Counted from the first letter of the stretch, positions 9,823 to 17,645 are shown. The stretch is 64,000 nucleotides of DNA from Mangrovibacter phragmitis (GCF_001655675.1 NZ_LYRP01000007.1:24434-88433); one strand, 5' to 3'. Numbers and translations: made by a program. Notes: generated by a model not told the origin, from the sequence alone.

Positions 9823-10701
9823 ATGTTTTATCACACCGTTATCGATCCTTTTATTCAGTTCGGTTTTATGCGCCGGGCGCTGGTCGCCTGCCTGGCGCTG
9901 TCACTGAGCATTACTGTACCAGGCGTATTTTTACTGCTGCGCCGTATGAGCCTCGCGGGAGATGCGCTTTCCCATGCCATTTTACCTGGGGTTTCAATTG
10001 GTTATTTGATGTACGGCATGTCACTGGTAGCCATGGGGTTTGGTGGGTTTATCGCCGGGCTGTTAGTTGCACTGGCTTCCGGCTGGGTGAGCAACCTGAC
10101 ACCATTACGGGAAGATGCCAGTTTTGCCGGGTTTTACCTGGGTTCACTGGCGCTTGGTGTAACCCTGGTGTCATTACATGGCTCCAGCGTCGATTTGCTG
10201 CATATGCTGTTTGGCTCCATTCTCGCGGTAGACAGACAGGCGCTATTTTTCGTGGGCTATATCGCGACGTTTACCTTGCTGTGTATTGCCTTGCTCTACC
10301 GTTTACTGGTGATGGAAGCATTTGATAAAGCATTCCTGACAGTGAATGCCCGCCGGGCTCCGGGCATCATCAATGCGCTGTTTATGACACTGGTGGTGCT
10401 GAACCTGGTCGCGGGGTTTCAAATCCTCGGTACGCTGATGACTGTCGGCCTGATGATGTTGCCTGCCATTTCAGCCCGCTGTTGGGTGAACCGACTTCCG
10501 GCTTTACTCACTGTCTCGGCAATATTAACCGCGCTGTCTGCTTTCACTGGGCTGGTGCTCTCGTTCAATGCAGGGATACCCGCAGGCCCGGCTATTGTGC
10601 TCACTGCCGCACTTTTCTTTATGGTCTCAATTCTCTTTGGGGCTCACAACGGGCTAATTCCCGTCTTTGGCAAGCGAACCACTCAGAAGGAAACGTCATG
10701 A
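9823..10701 (+). CDS. Zinc/metal ABC importer, permease subunit (ZnuB-like, ABC-3 family)
   Basis: The 292-residue protein is almost entirely hydrophobic, with about eight to nine predicted membrane segments. It carries the ABC-3 family landmarks LRRMSLAGDALSHAILPGVS near residues 45-65 and LMTVGLMMLPAISAR near residues 205-220, where the coupling helix contacts the ATPase. It sits in the inner membrane as a homodimer in this family. The TGA stop overlaps the ATG of the binding-protein gene (ATGA at 10698-10701), so the whole cassette is translationally linked. Confidence 0.88.
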   Translation: MFYHTVIDPFIQFGFMRRALVACLALSLSITVPGVFLLLRRMSLAGDALSHAILPGVSIGYLMYGMSLVAMGFGGFIAGLLVALASGWVSNLTPLREDASFAGFYLGSLALGVTLVSLHGSSVDLLHMLFGSILAVDRQALFFVGYIATFTLLCIALLYRLLVMEAFDKAFLTVNARRAPGIINALFMTLVVLNLVAGFQILGTLMTVGLMMLPAISARCWVNRLPALLTVSAILTALSAFTGLVLSFNAGIPAGPAIVLTAALFFMVSILFGAHNGLIPVFGKRTTQKETS

Positions 10702-11576
10702 AATACATTAAGCCTTTATCTCTGGCTGTGCTGTTGTGCAGCCCGGCCGCCGTTTTTGCCGCCACGCTGAACACTGTCGCCAGTTTCTCTGTGCTGGGTG
10801 ATATTGTGAAAGAAGTCGGTGGCGCACATGTGCATGTCACTTCACTGGTGGGCCCGAATGGTGACCCACACACCTTTGAGCCAAAACCGGCAGACAGCCA
10901 GACCCTGCACAATGCTGATGTCGTTTTTGTCAGTGGTCTGGGCATGGAGGGCTGGATGAACCGCCTGATAGACGCATCAGGTTATAAAGGCGAAGTGGTC
11001 ACGGCTTCACAAGGTGTGAACTCACGCCAGATGCAGGAAGATGGCAAAACTGTGACAGACCCTCATGCCTGGAACAGTGCGGCCAATGGCGCAATTTACG
11101 CACGTAACGTAATGAATGCGTTAATTAAAGCAGACCCGCAAGACGCCGATTATTTCCGCCAGCACGGCACTGCCTATATTGAGCAACTGAACAAACTGGA
11201 TGCCTGGGCGAAAAAAACCTTTGCCGCTATTCCACAAAGTCGCCGCCATGTCATCACCAGCCATGATGCTTTTGGGTATTTTGGTGCAGAATATGGCGTG
11301 AAGTTTCTCGCACCAGTAGGCTTTTCCACTGAAGCCGAAGCCAGCGCCAGCGATGTTGCCGGGCTGATTAACCAAATCAAGCAGGAGCATATCCACACCT
11401 ACTTTATCGAAAACCAGACAGACCCGCGCCTGGTCGAGCAAATTGCCGCAGCCAGTGGGGCCAAACCAGGCGGTGAATTGTACCCGGAGGCGTTAACCAC
11501 CAAAGACGGTGTTGCCCCGACTTATGTCGCGGCGTTTAAACACAATGTGGAAACTATCGCCGCCAGCATGAAATAA
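10698..11576 (+). CDS. Zinc/metal ABC importer, periplasmic binding protein (cluster A-I, ZnuA/TroA-like)
   Basis: The 292-residue product starts at an ATG overlapping the permease stop and preceded by GAAGGAAA. The signal peptide ends at AAVFAAT. Ligands expected from the family are H58 in GDPHTFEP, H123 in DPHAW and H189 in SHDAFGYF. A His at the third position is typical of zinc rather than manganese/iron proteins, which have Glu there. The fourth position, usually Asp, appears to be E264 in YPEAL. The His-rich loop of ZnuA is missing, as in other second zinc importers. A strong terminator follows. Confidence 0.88.
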   Translation: MKYIKPLSLAVLLCSPAAVFAATLNTVASFSVLGDIVKEVGGAHVHVTSLVGPNGDPHTFEPKPADSQTLHNADVVFVSGLGMEGWMNRLIDASGYKGEVVTASQGVNSRQMQEDGKTVTDPHAWNSAANGAIYARNVMNALIKADPQDADYFRQHGTAYIEQLNKLDAWAKKTFAAIPQSRRHVITSHDAFGYFGAEYGVKFLAPVGFSTEAEASASDVAGLINQIKQEHIHTYFIENQTDPRLVEQIAAASGAKPGGELYPEALTTKDGVAPTYVAAFKHNVETIAASMK

Positions 11577-11587
11577 CGGGCAAAGTA

Positions 11588-11620
11588 CCCCCCGGCGAGC
11601 GACTGCCGCCGGGGGGTTTA
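11588..11620 (+). terminator. Intrinsic terminator of the metal importer operon
   Basis: CCCCCCGGCG and CGCCGGGGGG form a perfect 10-bp GC-rich stem with a 9-nt loop, followed by TTTAT. It also abuts the stop of the convergent gene at 11621 and may act on both strands. Confidence 0.88.
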
Positions 11621-12880
11621 TCAGAAGGTGAAAGTCAGTTGCGCACCCGCGCCCCAGGTTTCTTTTTCTCCCACCAGGCCATTAAGATCCAGGTGAACCC
11701 GGTTAAAGGGCGCAAAACCCAGGCCTGCTGTCACCGCATTGTTATCATTGCCTTTGATATCTGCCTGATAACCGGCACGCACCGCCAGCCAGCTGAGTGG
11801 GCGAACTTCTGCCCCGGCCCTCAGGTATTGCGAGTTTTTTTCACTTTTAAAACCTTTGGTTTCAGTCAGGTCACCATCGGCAGTCAGTGTCAGTAACTCG
11901 TTGCTCCACGCAACCCCCGCAGTTACCAGTGGTGAAATTTGGAAGGTATCTTTGTAGCCGTTGATTTCTTTGGTATCGATATTGCGTGGAACCAGGTTTT
12001 GCCCACTCAGGCCAACTGTCCAGTGTTCACCAAAATCTGCTGCGACCCCCGCATCCACGTTAAACCCGGTGTCGGTATTGCGGTATTTACTGTCACGCAG
12101 GTCGTCACTTTTATAGTTGTAGATAGAAACGGAGTAGTTATATAGCCAGGTTTTTTGCAGCTTTGGTGTCACGCCAACGGATACCGGAACACCGCCAATA
12201 TCAAACTGTTTTGCCAACGCAATCCCGTAATCAGAGACAATCGCTGCCCGGCCAAATCCGGTTGATTTCAGGTTGTCCTGAACCGCACTGGGATCCAGCG
12301 CAGCAGCGGCTGCGGCAGCAGTACTGTTCTCAATTGTTTGTAAGAAAGTGACATCGTTGGGGTCAATATAGGAACTCACCCGCGCACGCGCCCAGGCTTT
12401 CGTCACAAACGCCATCGAGATAGTGCTGCCAGGAATACTGACCGCCAGGCCTGCCGCTGCTTTGGCACTGGCTGTTTTACCATCCAGATAATTCAGTTCA
12501 TCAGCGAGGTCACCTGCAGCAGCCTGGATGCGGGGTAACTGCTGAAGATAATTGGAAAAATTGATGTTACCCAACTCATCTTTCCAGGTATTCACCGTAT
12601 CACTGATATGATCAATTTCATTGCGCAAATTGTCTTTATCAGAGACTTCCACTCCCACTGATGGCAACACCACCGAGACATTGTCATCCTCATGGGCTTT
12701 CGCCAGCAACGCTGGGTTAATCAGCACGCCACTACCATAACTGGCAGAGGCAACCCCTGTTCCCCCCATCCCATCACTCCGCGATTCGGCCCAGGTATTT
12801 GCCGCCAGCGCCGGGTGAGCAATCAAAAATGTGGCAGCCATGGTCGCCACTGAAACTTTGCTTATTCTGTTCACAGGCAT
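11621..12880 (-). CDS. TraF_2/FadL-like outer-membrane beta-barrel protein
   Basis: The 419-residue product starts at an ATG behind GGACGG and carries a signal peptide (MATFLIAHPALAA region). The mature N-terminus ANTWAESRSDGMGGTGVASA and the early SGVLINPALLAK are typical of FadL-like barrels and the TraF_2 family, often annotated as conjugal transfer protein TraF. Alternating amphipathic strands run through the C-terminal half, and the chain ends in LTFTF, an aromatic C-terminus expected for outer-membrane barrels. A central alanine-rich stretch (about residues 170-185) is low complexity. There is no conjugation context; the substrate is unknown. It is convergent with the importer operon. 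Confidence 0.72.
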   Translation of the reverse strand: MPVNRISKVSVATMAATFLIAHPALAANTWAESRSDGMGGTGVASASYGSGVLINPALLAKAHEDDNVSVVLPSVGVEVSDKDNLRNEIDHISDTVNTWKDELGNINFSNYLQQLPRIQAAAGDLADELNYLDGKTASAKAAAGLAVSIPGSTISMAFVTKAWARARVSSYIDPNDVTFLQTIENSTAAAAAAALDPSAVQDNLKSTGFGRAAIVSDYGIALAKQFDIGGVPVSVGVTPKLQKTWLYNYSVSIYNYKSDDLRDSKYRNTDTGFNVDAGVAADFGEHWTVGLSGQNLVPRNIDTKEINGYKDTFQISPLVTAGVAWSNELLTLTADGDLTETKGFKSEKNSQYLRAGAEVRPLSWLAVRAGYQADIKGNDNNAVTAGLGFAPFNRVHLDLNGLVGEKETWGAGAQLTFTF

Positions 12881-13044
12881 TCCGTCCAGGTATTGTGAAT
12901 AATTTTCGACCACCCCCTTTATCACCCAGGTAGCCGCAAGCTATTGCTGTGAATAACGACGAAAAAAGCAGTTTATTGCAGTGTTTAAACAAACGTATCC
13001 ATCCTGGATAAATTGTTATTTTGTGACCCATCTATATGTATAGT

Positions 13045-13542
13045 TCAGTGTTTTGATTTCTGTGAAGGTTTTCCATCGTGAGAACCAAACACCTGCTCAG
13101 GTGGATTGAGCCAGCGATCTGTGCGGGTCGCTGCGTAATCGGGGTTAAGAGGGTAATAAATTCGGTTTTCTGCTTTGTTAGCTTCCCCCACAACCAGTAA
13201 ACACACGAGTGCCTGAGTGTTATTAATAAAGGTGTGGCAGATACCCGTTCCGGCAGGGAAGCCAACCGCATCGCCTGGTTGAAGTCGGTATAACTGACCA
13301 TTAATCCAGGCATCTGGTGTACCTTCAATCACGTAGATAAATTCCTCTTCCGCACTTTCAGCGTGGGGGTAAGAGGTTCGCCTTCCCGGCAGTAAACGTT
13401 CATGGTGGATCCCCAAACGGGTTAACCCCAGCATTCTCCCTAACGGTACTCCCAATGAAAAATGCTCCGGGCTGTCCGGGTAACCCGGAGAATCAGAGGA
13501 TTCAACTGACTCCCAGTGGCAAATCATAGCTGGACGCTCCAT
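13045..13542 (-). CDS. Cupin-domain protein
   Basis: The 165-residue protein contains one cupin barrel. The first cupin motif region includes HAESAEEEFIYVIEG (about residues 65-80), followed by LQPGDAVGFPAGTGICHTF, with histidines and glutamate placed to bind a metal. The start at 13542 follows AGGAG with 7-nt spacing; a longer version would overlap the divergent zur transcript. The function is unknown. Related proteins are annotated only as cupin-domain proteins. It shares a 107-bp divergent region with zur, but no Zur box was seen there. Confidence 0.8.
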   Translation of the reverse strand: MERPAMICHWESVESSDSPGYPDSPEHFSLGVPLGRMLGLTRLGIHHERLLPGRRTSYPHAESAEEEFIYVIEGTPDAWINGQLYRLQPGDAVGFPAGTGICHTFINNTQALVCLLVVGEANKAENRIYYPLNPDYAATRTDRWLNPPEQVFGSHDGKPSQKSKH

Positions 13543-13649
13543 TTTTTTACTCCTGAATAGTGATGTAATGGTTGCCATGCGGCACAGATATCGGCGTTTT
13601 TAACGGTTCATGGTACAGTAGCTTATTTACGACCATGTTGAGGGCCGGG

Positions 13650-14162
13650 ATGGATAAGTCTGGGACACAAAACCTGTTAGCTCGGGCAGAAAAGCTTTGC
13701 CAGCAGCGCAATGTACGCCTGACACCACAGCGCCTTGAAGTGCTGCGCCTGATGAGTGAGCAGGACGGGTCGATAAGCGCATATGACTTGCTGGACTTAT
13801 TGCGTATCGCAGAGCCTCAGGCCAAGCCTCCCACAGTTTACCGTGCTCTGGATTTTTTGCTGGAGCAGGGGTTTGTGCATAAAGTTGAATCCACCAACAG
13901 CTATGTGCTGTGCCACTTGTTTGACCAGCCTACTCATACTTCCGCCATGTTTATTTGTGACCGTTGCGGTTCAGTGAAAGAAGAGTGTGCAGAAGGGGTG
14001 GAAGATATCATGCACGGTCTGGCGGCCAGTATGGGGTTTGCATTGCGCCACAATGTTATTGAAGCCCATGGCTTATGCTCACAATGTGTAGAAGTGGAAA
14101 GTTGCCGCCATCCGGAAAGTTGTGGTCATGATCACTCTGAAACTGGCAAGAAAAAACGCTAA
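13650..14162 (+). CDS. zur: Zur, zinc-responsive Fur-family repressor
   Basis: Zur represses zinc-uptake and zinc-sparing genes when loaded with zinc. The 170-residue protein keeps the E. coli metal sites. The structural zinc cysteines are C103, C106, C143 and C146. The regulatory site is H77, C88, H96 and E111. The winged-helix domain (NVRLTPQRLEVLRL) is N-terminal and the His/Cys-rich tail C-terminal. The start at 13650 aligns with E. coli Zur (171 aa); an in-frame ATG 15 bp earlier is possible. Its likely local target is the importer with the Zur box at 8991. Confidence 0.96.
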   Translation: MDKSGTQNLLARAEKLCQQRNVRLTPQRLEVLRLMSEQDGSISAYDLLDLLRIAEPQAKPPTVYRALDFLLEQGFVHKVESTNSYVLCHLFDQPTHTSAMFICDRCGSVKEECAEGVEDIMHGLAASMGFALRHNVIEAHGLCSQCVEVESCRHPESCGHDHSETGKKKR

Positions 14163-14172
14163 CTACTGTGTG

Positions 14173-14202
14173 GTTACAGAGGGCCGGGTAGCCCTCTGTA
14201 AC
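14173..14202. terminator. Hairpin between convergent zur and yjbJ
   Basis: GTTACAGAGGGC and GCCCTCTGTAAC form a perfect 12-bp stem with a 6-nt loop, centred between the two stops. There is no U-tract on either side, so it may terminate both transcripts only weakly or protect their 3' ends. Confidence 0.6.
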
Positions 14203-14219
14203 TATGAATCAAAGAGGGA

Positions 14220-14429
14220 TTACCACCGGTAGTCGTCACGTTTTTCCCAGGCGGCCACTTCTTCTTCGGCCCGTTCTTTCGCGTAACCATAACGTTCCTG
14301 AATCCGGCCTACCAGTTGGTCACGTTTTCCTTCAATAACGTCTAAATCGTCATCGGTCAGCTTGCCCCACTCTTCTTTCACCTTACCTTTGATGATTTTC
14401 CAGTCTCCACTGATTTCCGTCATATTCAT
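14220..14429 (-). CDS. yjbJ: YjbJ, CsbD-family stress protein
   Basis: This 69-residue acidic protein has the CsbD signature: DWKIIKGKVKEEWGKLTDDD, then GKRDQLVGRIQERYGYAKE. It is the same length as E. coli YjbJ, an abundant stationary-phase (RpoS-controlled) cytosolic protein of unknown function. It starts at ATG 14429 behind GAGGA. A large part is predicted amphipathic helix. It keeps the zur-yjbJ neighbourhood of E. coli but is then followed by two genes absent from K-12 at this site. Confidence 0.95.
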   Translation of the reverse strand: MNMTEISGDWKIIKGKVKEEWGKLTDDDLDVIEGKRDQLVGRIQERYGYAKERAEEEVAAWEKRDDYRW

Positions 14430-14694
14430 CGCAGCGTCCTCACGGTTGGTTAATTGAAACAGTGCCGTTTACTGACAGCTTGTTTGGCTTACTTCATGAT
14501 AAATTGTAGTTCATCAAATTAAGTTTCATTCTTTTTTAAGAATGTTTAACTAACAAACTCGAGAATGCCACCTGCAAATTCCGCTCACCTTCACACTACT
14601 GTTGATAACGTGTAAAACCCACCAGGGAAAATGATTTTCCCCCTAAAATAAGTTGCGGTAACATTGCCGTTATCCTCCGTAAAGGCCTCCGCTT

Positions 14695-15132
14695 ATGCCA
14701 CCAGAAAATTTGCTCCTCGATAACCAACTGTGTTTTTCCCTCTACTCGGCAAACCTGGCACTGAATAAAATTTACCGTAATGTGCTTAAGCCTCTGGAGA
14801 TAACCTATCCACAATATCTGGTGTTATTGATCCTCTGGGAAGCAGACCAACAAACGGTTTCTGCCATTGGTGAGCGTCTTTATCTGGATTCGGCAACACT
14901 TACTCCGTTACTGAAACGGATGGAAGCGGCAGGCCTGGTTACCCGCCAACGCTCCACACAAGATGAACGCCAGGTGATTGTCAGCCTGTCAGATAAAGGC
15001 CGGGGCTTGCAGCAACAGGCCGAAGCCATTCCCCAACATATTCTGTGCGCCTCGGCCTGCGACCAGGCTGAACTCATCACGCTGAAACAACAGCTCGATA
15101 CCTTACGCAACCAGTTGATCAAAAACGCCTGA
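14695..15132 (+). CDS. OhrR-like MarR-family regulator
   Basis: The 145-residue winged-helix protein matches the OhrR subgroup of MarR regulators, which sense organic hydroperoxides. The N-terminal LDNQLCFSLYSANLALNKIY places the peroxidatic cysteine at C13. The recognition-helix region LDSATLTPLLKRMEAAGLVT and the wing RQRSTQDERQVIVSLSDKG are intact. OhrR normally represses an adjacent ohr peroxidase gene, but none is in this window. The next gene is a DUF1330 protein 93 bp downstream, which is a possible target. Confidence 0.85.
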   Translation: MPPENLLLDNQLCFSLYSANLALNKIYRNVLKPLEITYPQYLVLLILWEADQQTVSAIGERLYLDSATLTPLLKRMEAAGLVTRQRSTQDERQVIVSLSDKGRGLQQQAEAIPQHILCASACDQAELITLKQQLDTLRNQLIKNA

Positions 15133-15225
15133 CGGTGTTAAAGGCAAGAAACACGAAAAACATGTCCCGGCGCTCTGCCATGATAAGGGTTATCTTTTAG
15201 TTACCCTGTTCAATTCCGGAGAAAA

Positions 15226-15516
15226 ATGATGAGTGCTTATGTAATTTTCGTGCGCAAAACCACACATGATGAACAAGAAATGCAAACCTACGCAAAACTG
15301 GCCGGTGAAGCACGCGGCGATCATCCCATTACTCCGCTGGCTTTTTACGGTGATATCACCACCCTGGAAGGCGATGATGCAGAAGGTGCGGTTATTCTGT
15401 CATTCCCGGATATTGAAGCCGCAAAAGCCTGGTACTACAGCGATGCATACCAGGAAGCCAAAAAACACCGCAATTTGGGTGCCGACTACCAGGTGTTATT
15501 GATTCAGGGGGTTTGA
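15226..15516 (+). CDS. DUF1330 (dimeric alpha+beta barrel) protein
   Basis: The 96-residue protein has the DUF1330 pattern: an N-terminal strand MMSAYVIFVRKTT, then ARGDHPITPLAFYGDITTLEG and GAVILSFPDIEAAKAWYYS, ending in YQVLLIQGV. This ferredoxin-like dimeric barrel family is related in fold to YciI and antibiotic monooxygenases, and most members have no known function. It starts at ATG 15226 behind CCGGAG; a second ATG follows at once. It lies downstream of an OhrR-like regulator in the same direction, which hints at a role in oxidative or electrophile stress. That role is inference only. Confidence 0.8.
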   Translation: MMSAYVIFVRKTTHDEQEMQTYAKLAGEARGDHPITPLAFYGDITTLEGDDAEGAVILSFPDIEAAKAWYYSDAYQEAKKHRNLGADYQVLLIQGV

Positions 15517-15887
15517 TTAGCAGGTTGTTCCGCTCAGGGAACAGCACATGTACCATCCCGAGGTAACCTTTTGTAGTAGAGCCAGCCATACCTGGTAGGT
15601 TACATATTCTGCCACTGTAAAATGCTCTGCCAGCACAGAGCAAATTGCGCGCCGTGTCAGCCACACTGCTTTTTCTCACCTGCTGCGCCCGGCGCCCGCA
15701 GGGGGCACTGGCCCCACCCCCTTTTGTGGCCGGCAAAATCGCCGCTACGCGGACATTCGGCTTACCCCGGCCCGCCAGGCACGCCTCAACGATTTAGAGG
15801 CCACCCAAACCCACCCGTTTGTAAGCCAGCAGCAAAAAATAAATAAAGACATACCGGGTACAAATCCTCCAGCCACACCAGACAACA
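15517..15887. other. Gene-free stretch downstream of the DUF1330 gene
   Basis: No frame here has a ribosome site or recognisable product on either strand. The half nearer dinF (from about 15620) is GC-rich and, with the structured element at 15888-16155, resembles non-coding leader DNA of P4-type satellite elements as I remember it. The open frames present are proline/arginine-rich and look like by-products of base composition. No integrase, attachment repeat or tRNA is adjacent. Confidence 0.4.
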
Positions 15888-15915
15888 CAAAAAGCCCCGC
15901 CACTTGCAGCGAGGC
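15888..15915 (-). terminator. Intrinsic terminator inside the structured element
   Basis: Minus-strand GCCTCGC and GCGGGGC form a 7-bp stem (15909-15915 with 15894-15900, one G-U pair) followed by TTTTT. It implies minus-strand transcription through the structured element, originating between the dinF end and 15916 or read-through from dinF. Confidence 0.7.
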
Positions 15916-16155
15916 CGGTTCGCGTAAGACCGGTGAACCGCAGAAAGGAAGACAAGGTTATTCCGCCCGGATGGCGGAATAAGGCGAACCGAGGCATGGA
16001 TGCCGAGTCGAGCCGGCCGCAGGCTGACTGCCCGGAGGTGAACGCAGTGCGCAGCACCGGTCGCCCGCGAAAAAGGGGATTGCAAAGGGGGCGAGCCCCC
16101 TTTAGCCCGTTCACTGGCTGTGGAGCCGCATTAGCCCCATCACTGGAAGTGAACG
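15888..16155 (-). ncRNA. Candidate structured non-coding RNA / repeat element
   Basis: About 270 bp hold an unusual density of perfect hairpins. The stems are 16108-16115 with 16148-16155 (outer), 16084-16091 with 16096-16103 (AAAGGGGG-CGAG-CCCCCTTT), 15958-15967 with 15973-15982 (TTATTCCGCC), and a terminator at 15888-15915. Read on the minus strand, the series ends in a stem followed by TTTTTGTG, as a stable transcript would. The plus-strand frame across it has biased, low-information composition. It may be a dispersed repeat or a P4-like immunity-type RNA remnant. The strand is inferred from the terminator. Confidence 0.45.
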
Positions 16156-16219
16156 GAAACAACAACGCATGACACTATGCAAAGTGAACAGAAGTAACCA
16201 CACTTAAAGCGCCCCCCCT

Positions 16220-17548
16220 TCACTTCACCTCAAACCACGTTCCATCCCGCCAGTGCCGCCGCCAGCACCACCCCAGGGTCACCCCGCGCAGCACCAAAAA
16301 CACCACCAAAGAAAACCACAACCCATGATTCCCAAACCCAGGCAGTGTCAGCAGACACACACCAAAACCGGCCGCTGAAAGCGCCATACTGTTACGCATT
16401 TCAGCTCCCCGGGTTGCGCCAACAAACATTCCGTCCAGCAAATAGCACCACACCCCTGCAACCGGCAACAGTACCTGCCAGAACAAGTACTTATCTGCCA
16501 GCTGGTGTAATTCCGGCAACGAAGTGAGCAGACCAATAATTTGTGGCCCGGCAAGGGCATAAACCAGAGAAAATCCCAGGGCTACCACACCAGCCTGGCG
16601 GCAGGCTGCTCCCCATACAGCCAACAATTGCCCTTTGCTGTGGGCACCAAAAGCCTGGCCGGAATGCGCTTCTACCGCATAAGCAAAACCATCCAGTGCA
16701 TAAGCGGTAAAAGCCAGCAACGTCATCAACAATGCATTTACAGCCACAATGTCACCGCCCAGCCTGGCGCCCAGCACAGTGATGGAAGCAAAGCAGCCCT
16801 GAACCAGTAAAGAACGCAACATGATGTCACGGTTTAACGCCATTAAACGCCGAATATTGCCGAACCATGCCGTTTTCAGGCCCACCAGGGGAATACCCCG
16901 CATCACCAGAACCCGCCAGACCATCACCAGCCCCAGCAACAGCGTGACATACTCAGATACAGTGGTTGCCAGCGCGGCCCCTTGCACATTCATACCCAGC
17001 CCCATCACCAGCCAGATATCCAGCGCGATGTTCAGCACATTGCCCACCACCAGCAAAATAACCGGAGCTCGGGCATATTGCACCCCCAGTAACCAGCCCA
17101 ATAAAACCAGGTTAGCCAGTGAAGCGGGAGCACCAAGCAAGCGAACCGCTAAAAACACCTGTGCCTGGAACAATACAGCCTCACTGCCGCCTGTCACGGT
17201 AAGCGCAAGGTGAATTAATGGCGCACGAAACACCACAATGGCAACACCGGCCACCAGCGCCAGCAACAAAGGCTGCATCAGTGCCCGCAGCAACCCCTGG
17301 TCATCTCTTGCGCCATAAGCCTGAGCTGTTAACCCGGTAGTACTCATCCGCAAAAACAACAGCAACATAAACAGGAAACTGGTTACCGTTGCACCAATTG
17401 CCACACCACCGAGGTAATCCGGGCTGTCCAGGTGCCCAATCACCGCTGTATCAACCAGGCCCAATAACGGTACGGTGATATTGGACACAATCATGGGGAT
17501 TGCCAGGCGCCACAACGCCCGGTCAGTTCGGGAAAAGAATTGCATCAC
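16220..17548 (-). CDS. dinF: DinF, MATE-family efflux transporter
   Basis: The 442-residue protein has twelve hydrophobic segments in two MATE halves. It begins MMQFFSRTDRALWRLAIPMI and contains VPLLGLVDTAVIGHLDSP, the typical MATE N-terminal motif, and LDGFAYAVEAHSGQAFGA in the second half. E. coli DinF is SOS-induced through the lexA promoter and protects against oxidative stress and bile salts. Here the gap to lexA is 97 bp and contains an intrinsic terminator (17582-17618), unlike the tight E. coli spacing. Expression may therefore be partly uncoupled. Downstream lies the structured element. Confidence 0.96.
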   Translation of the reverse strand: MMQFFSRTDRALWRLAIPMIVSNITVPLLGLVDTAVIGHLDSPDYLGGVAIGATVTSFLFMLLLFLRMSTTGLTAQAYGARDDQGLLRALMQPLLLALVAGVAIVVFRAPLIHLALTVTGGSEAVLFQAQVFLAVRLLGAPASLANLVLLGWLLGVQYARAPVILLVVGNVLNIALDIWLVMGLGMNVQGAALATTVSEYVTLLLGLVMVWRVLVMRGIPLVGLKTAWFGNIRRLMALNRDIMLRSLLVQGCFASITVLGARLGGDIVAVNALLMTLLAFTAYALDGFAYAVEAHSGQAFGAHSKGQLLAVWGAACRQAGVVALGFSLVYALAGPQIIGLLTSLPELHQLADKYLFWQVLLPVAGVWCYLLDGMFVGATRGAEMRNSMALSAAGFGVCLLTLPGFGNHGLWFSLVVFLVLRGVTLGWCWRRHWRDGTWFEVK

Positions 17549-17581
17549 TTACCCCAGATAACATTTGGGAAAGAAACCCAC

Positions 17582-17618
17582 AAAAAAGCCGTGGCACAGG
17601 CTGGCTGTGACACGGCTG
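17582..17618 (-). terminator. Intrinsic terminator between lexA and dinF
   Basis: On the minus strand AGCCGTG-T-CACAG pairs with CTGTG-C-CACGGCT, interrupted only by one mismatch, and is followed directly by TTTTTTG. It lies in the 97 bp between the lexA stop and the dinF start. Confidence 0.88.
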
Positions 17619-17645
17619 TAAAAGCATAGCAGATTAAGGATTCGC

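Noticed and set aside
11621..12880. Conjugation or plasmid-transfer locus suggested by the TraF family name
   Set aside because: No other tra genes, relaxase or pilus genes are present. The protein is a FadL-like barrel in chromosomal context.
14527..14544. CATTCTT-TTTT-AAGAATG hairpin upstream of the OhrR-like gene
   Set aside because: An AT-rich short hairpin that could occur by chance. Not distinct enough to be named an OhrR operator or terminator.
15786..16165. Overlapping minus-strand frames of about 100-120 codons in the same element
   Set aside because: Two different frames overlap each other and the terminator; neither has a ribosome site. Composition looks incidental.
15933..16172. 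Protein-coding frame of 79 codons across the structured element
   Set aside because: No ribosome site, biased Arg/Pro/Gly composition, and the frame follows perfect hairpins. The DNA is better explained as structured non-coding sequence.
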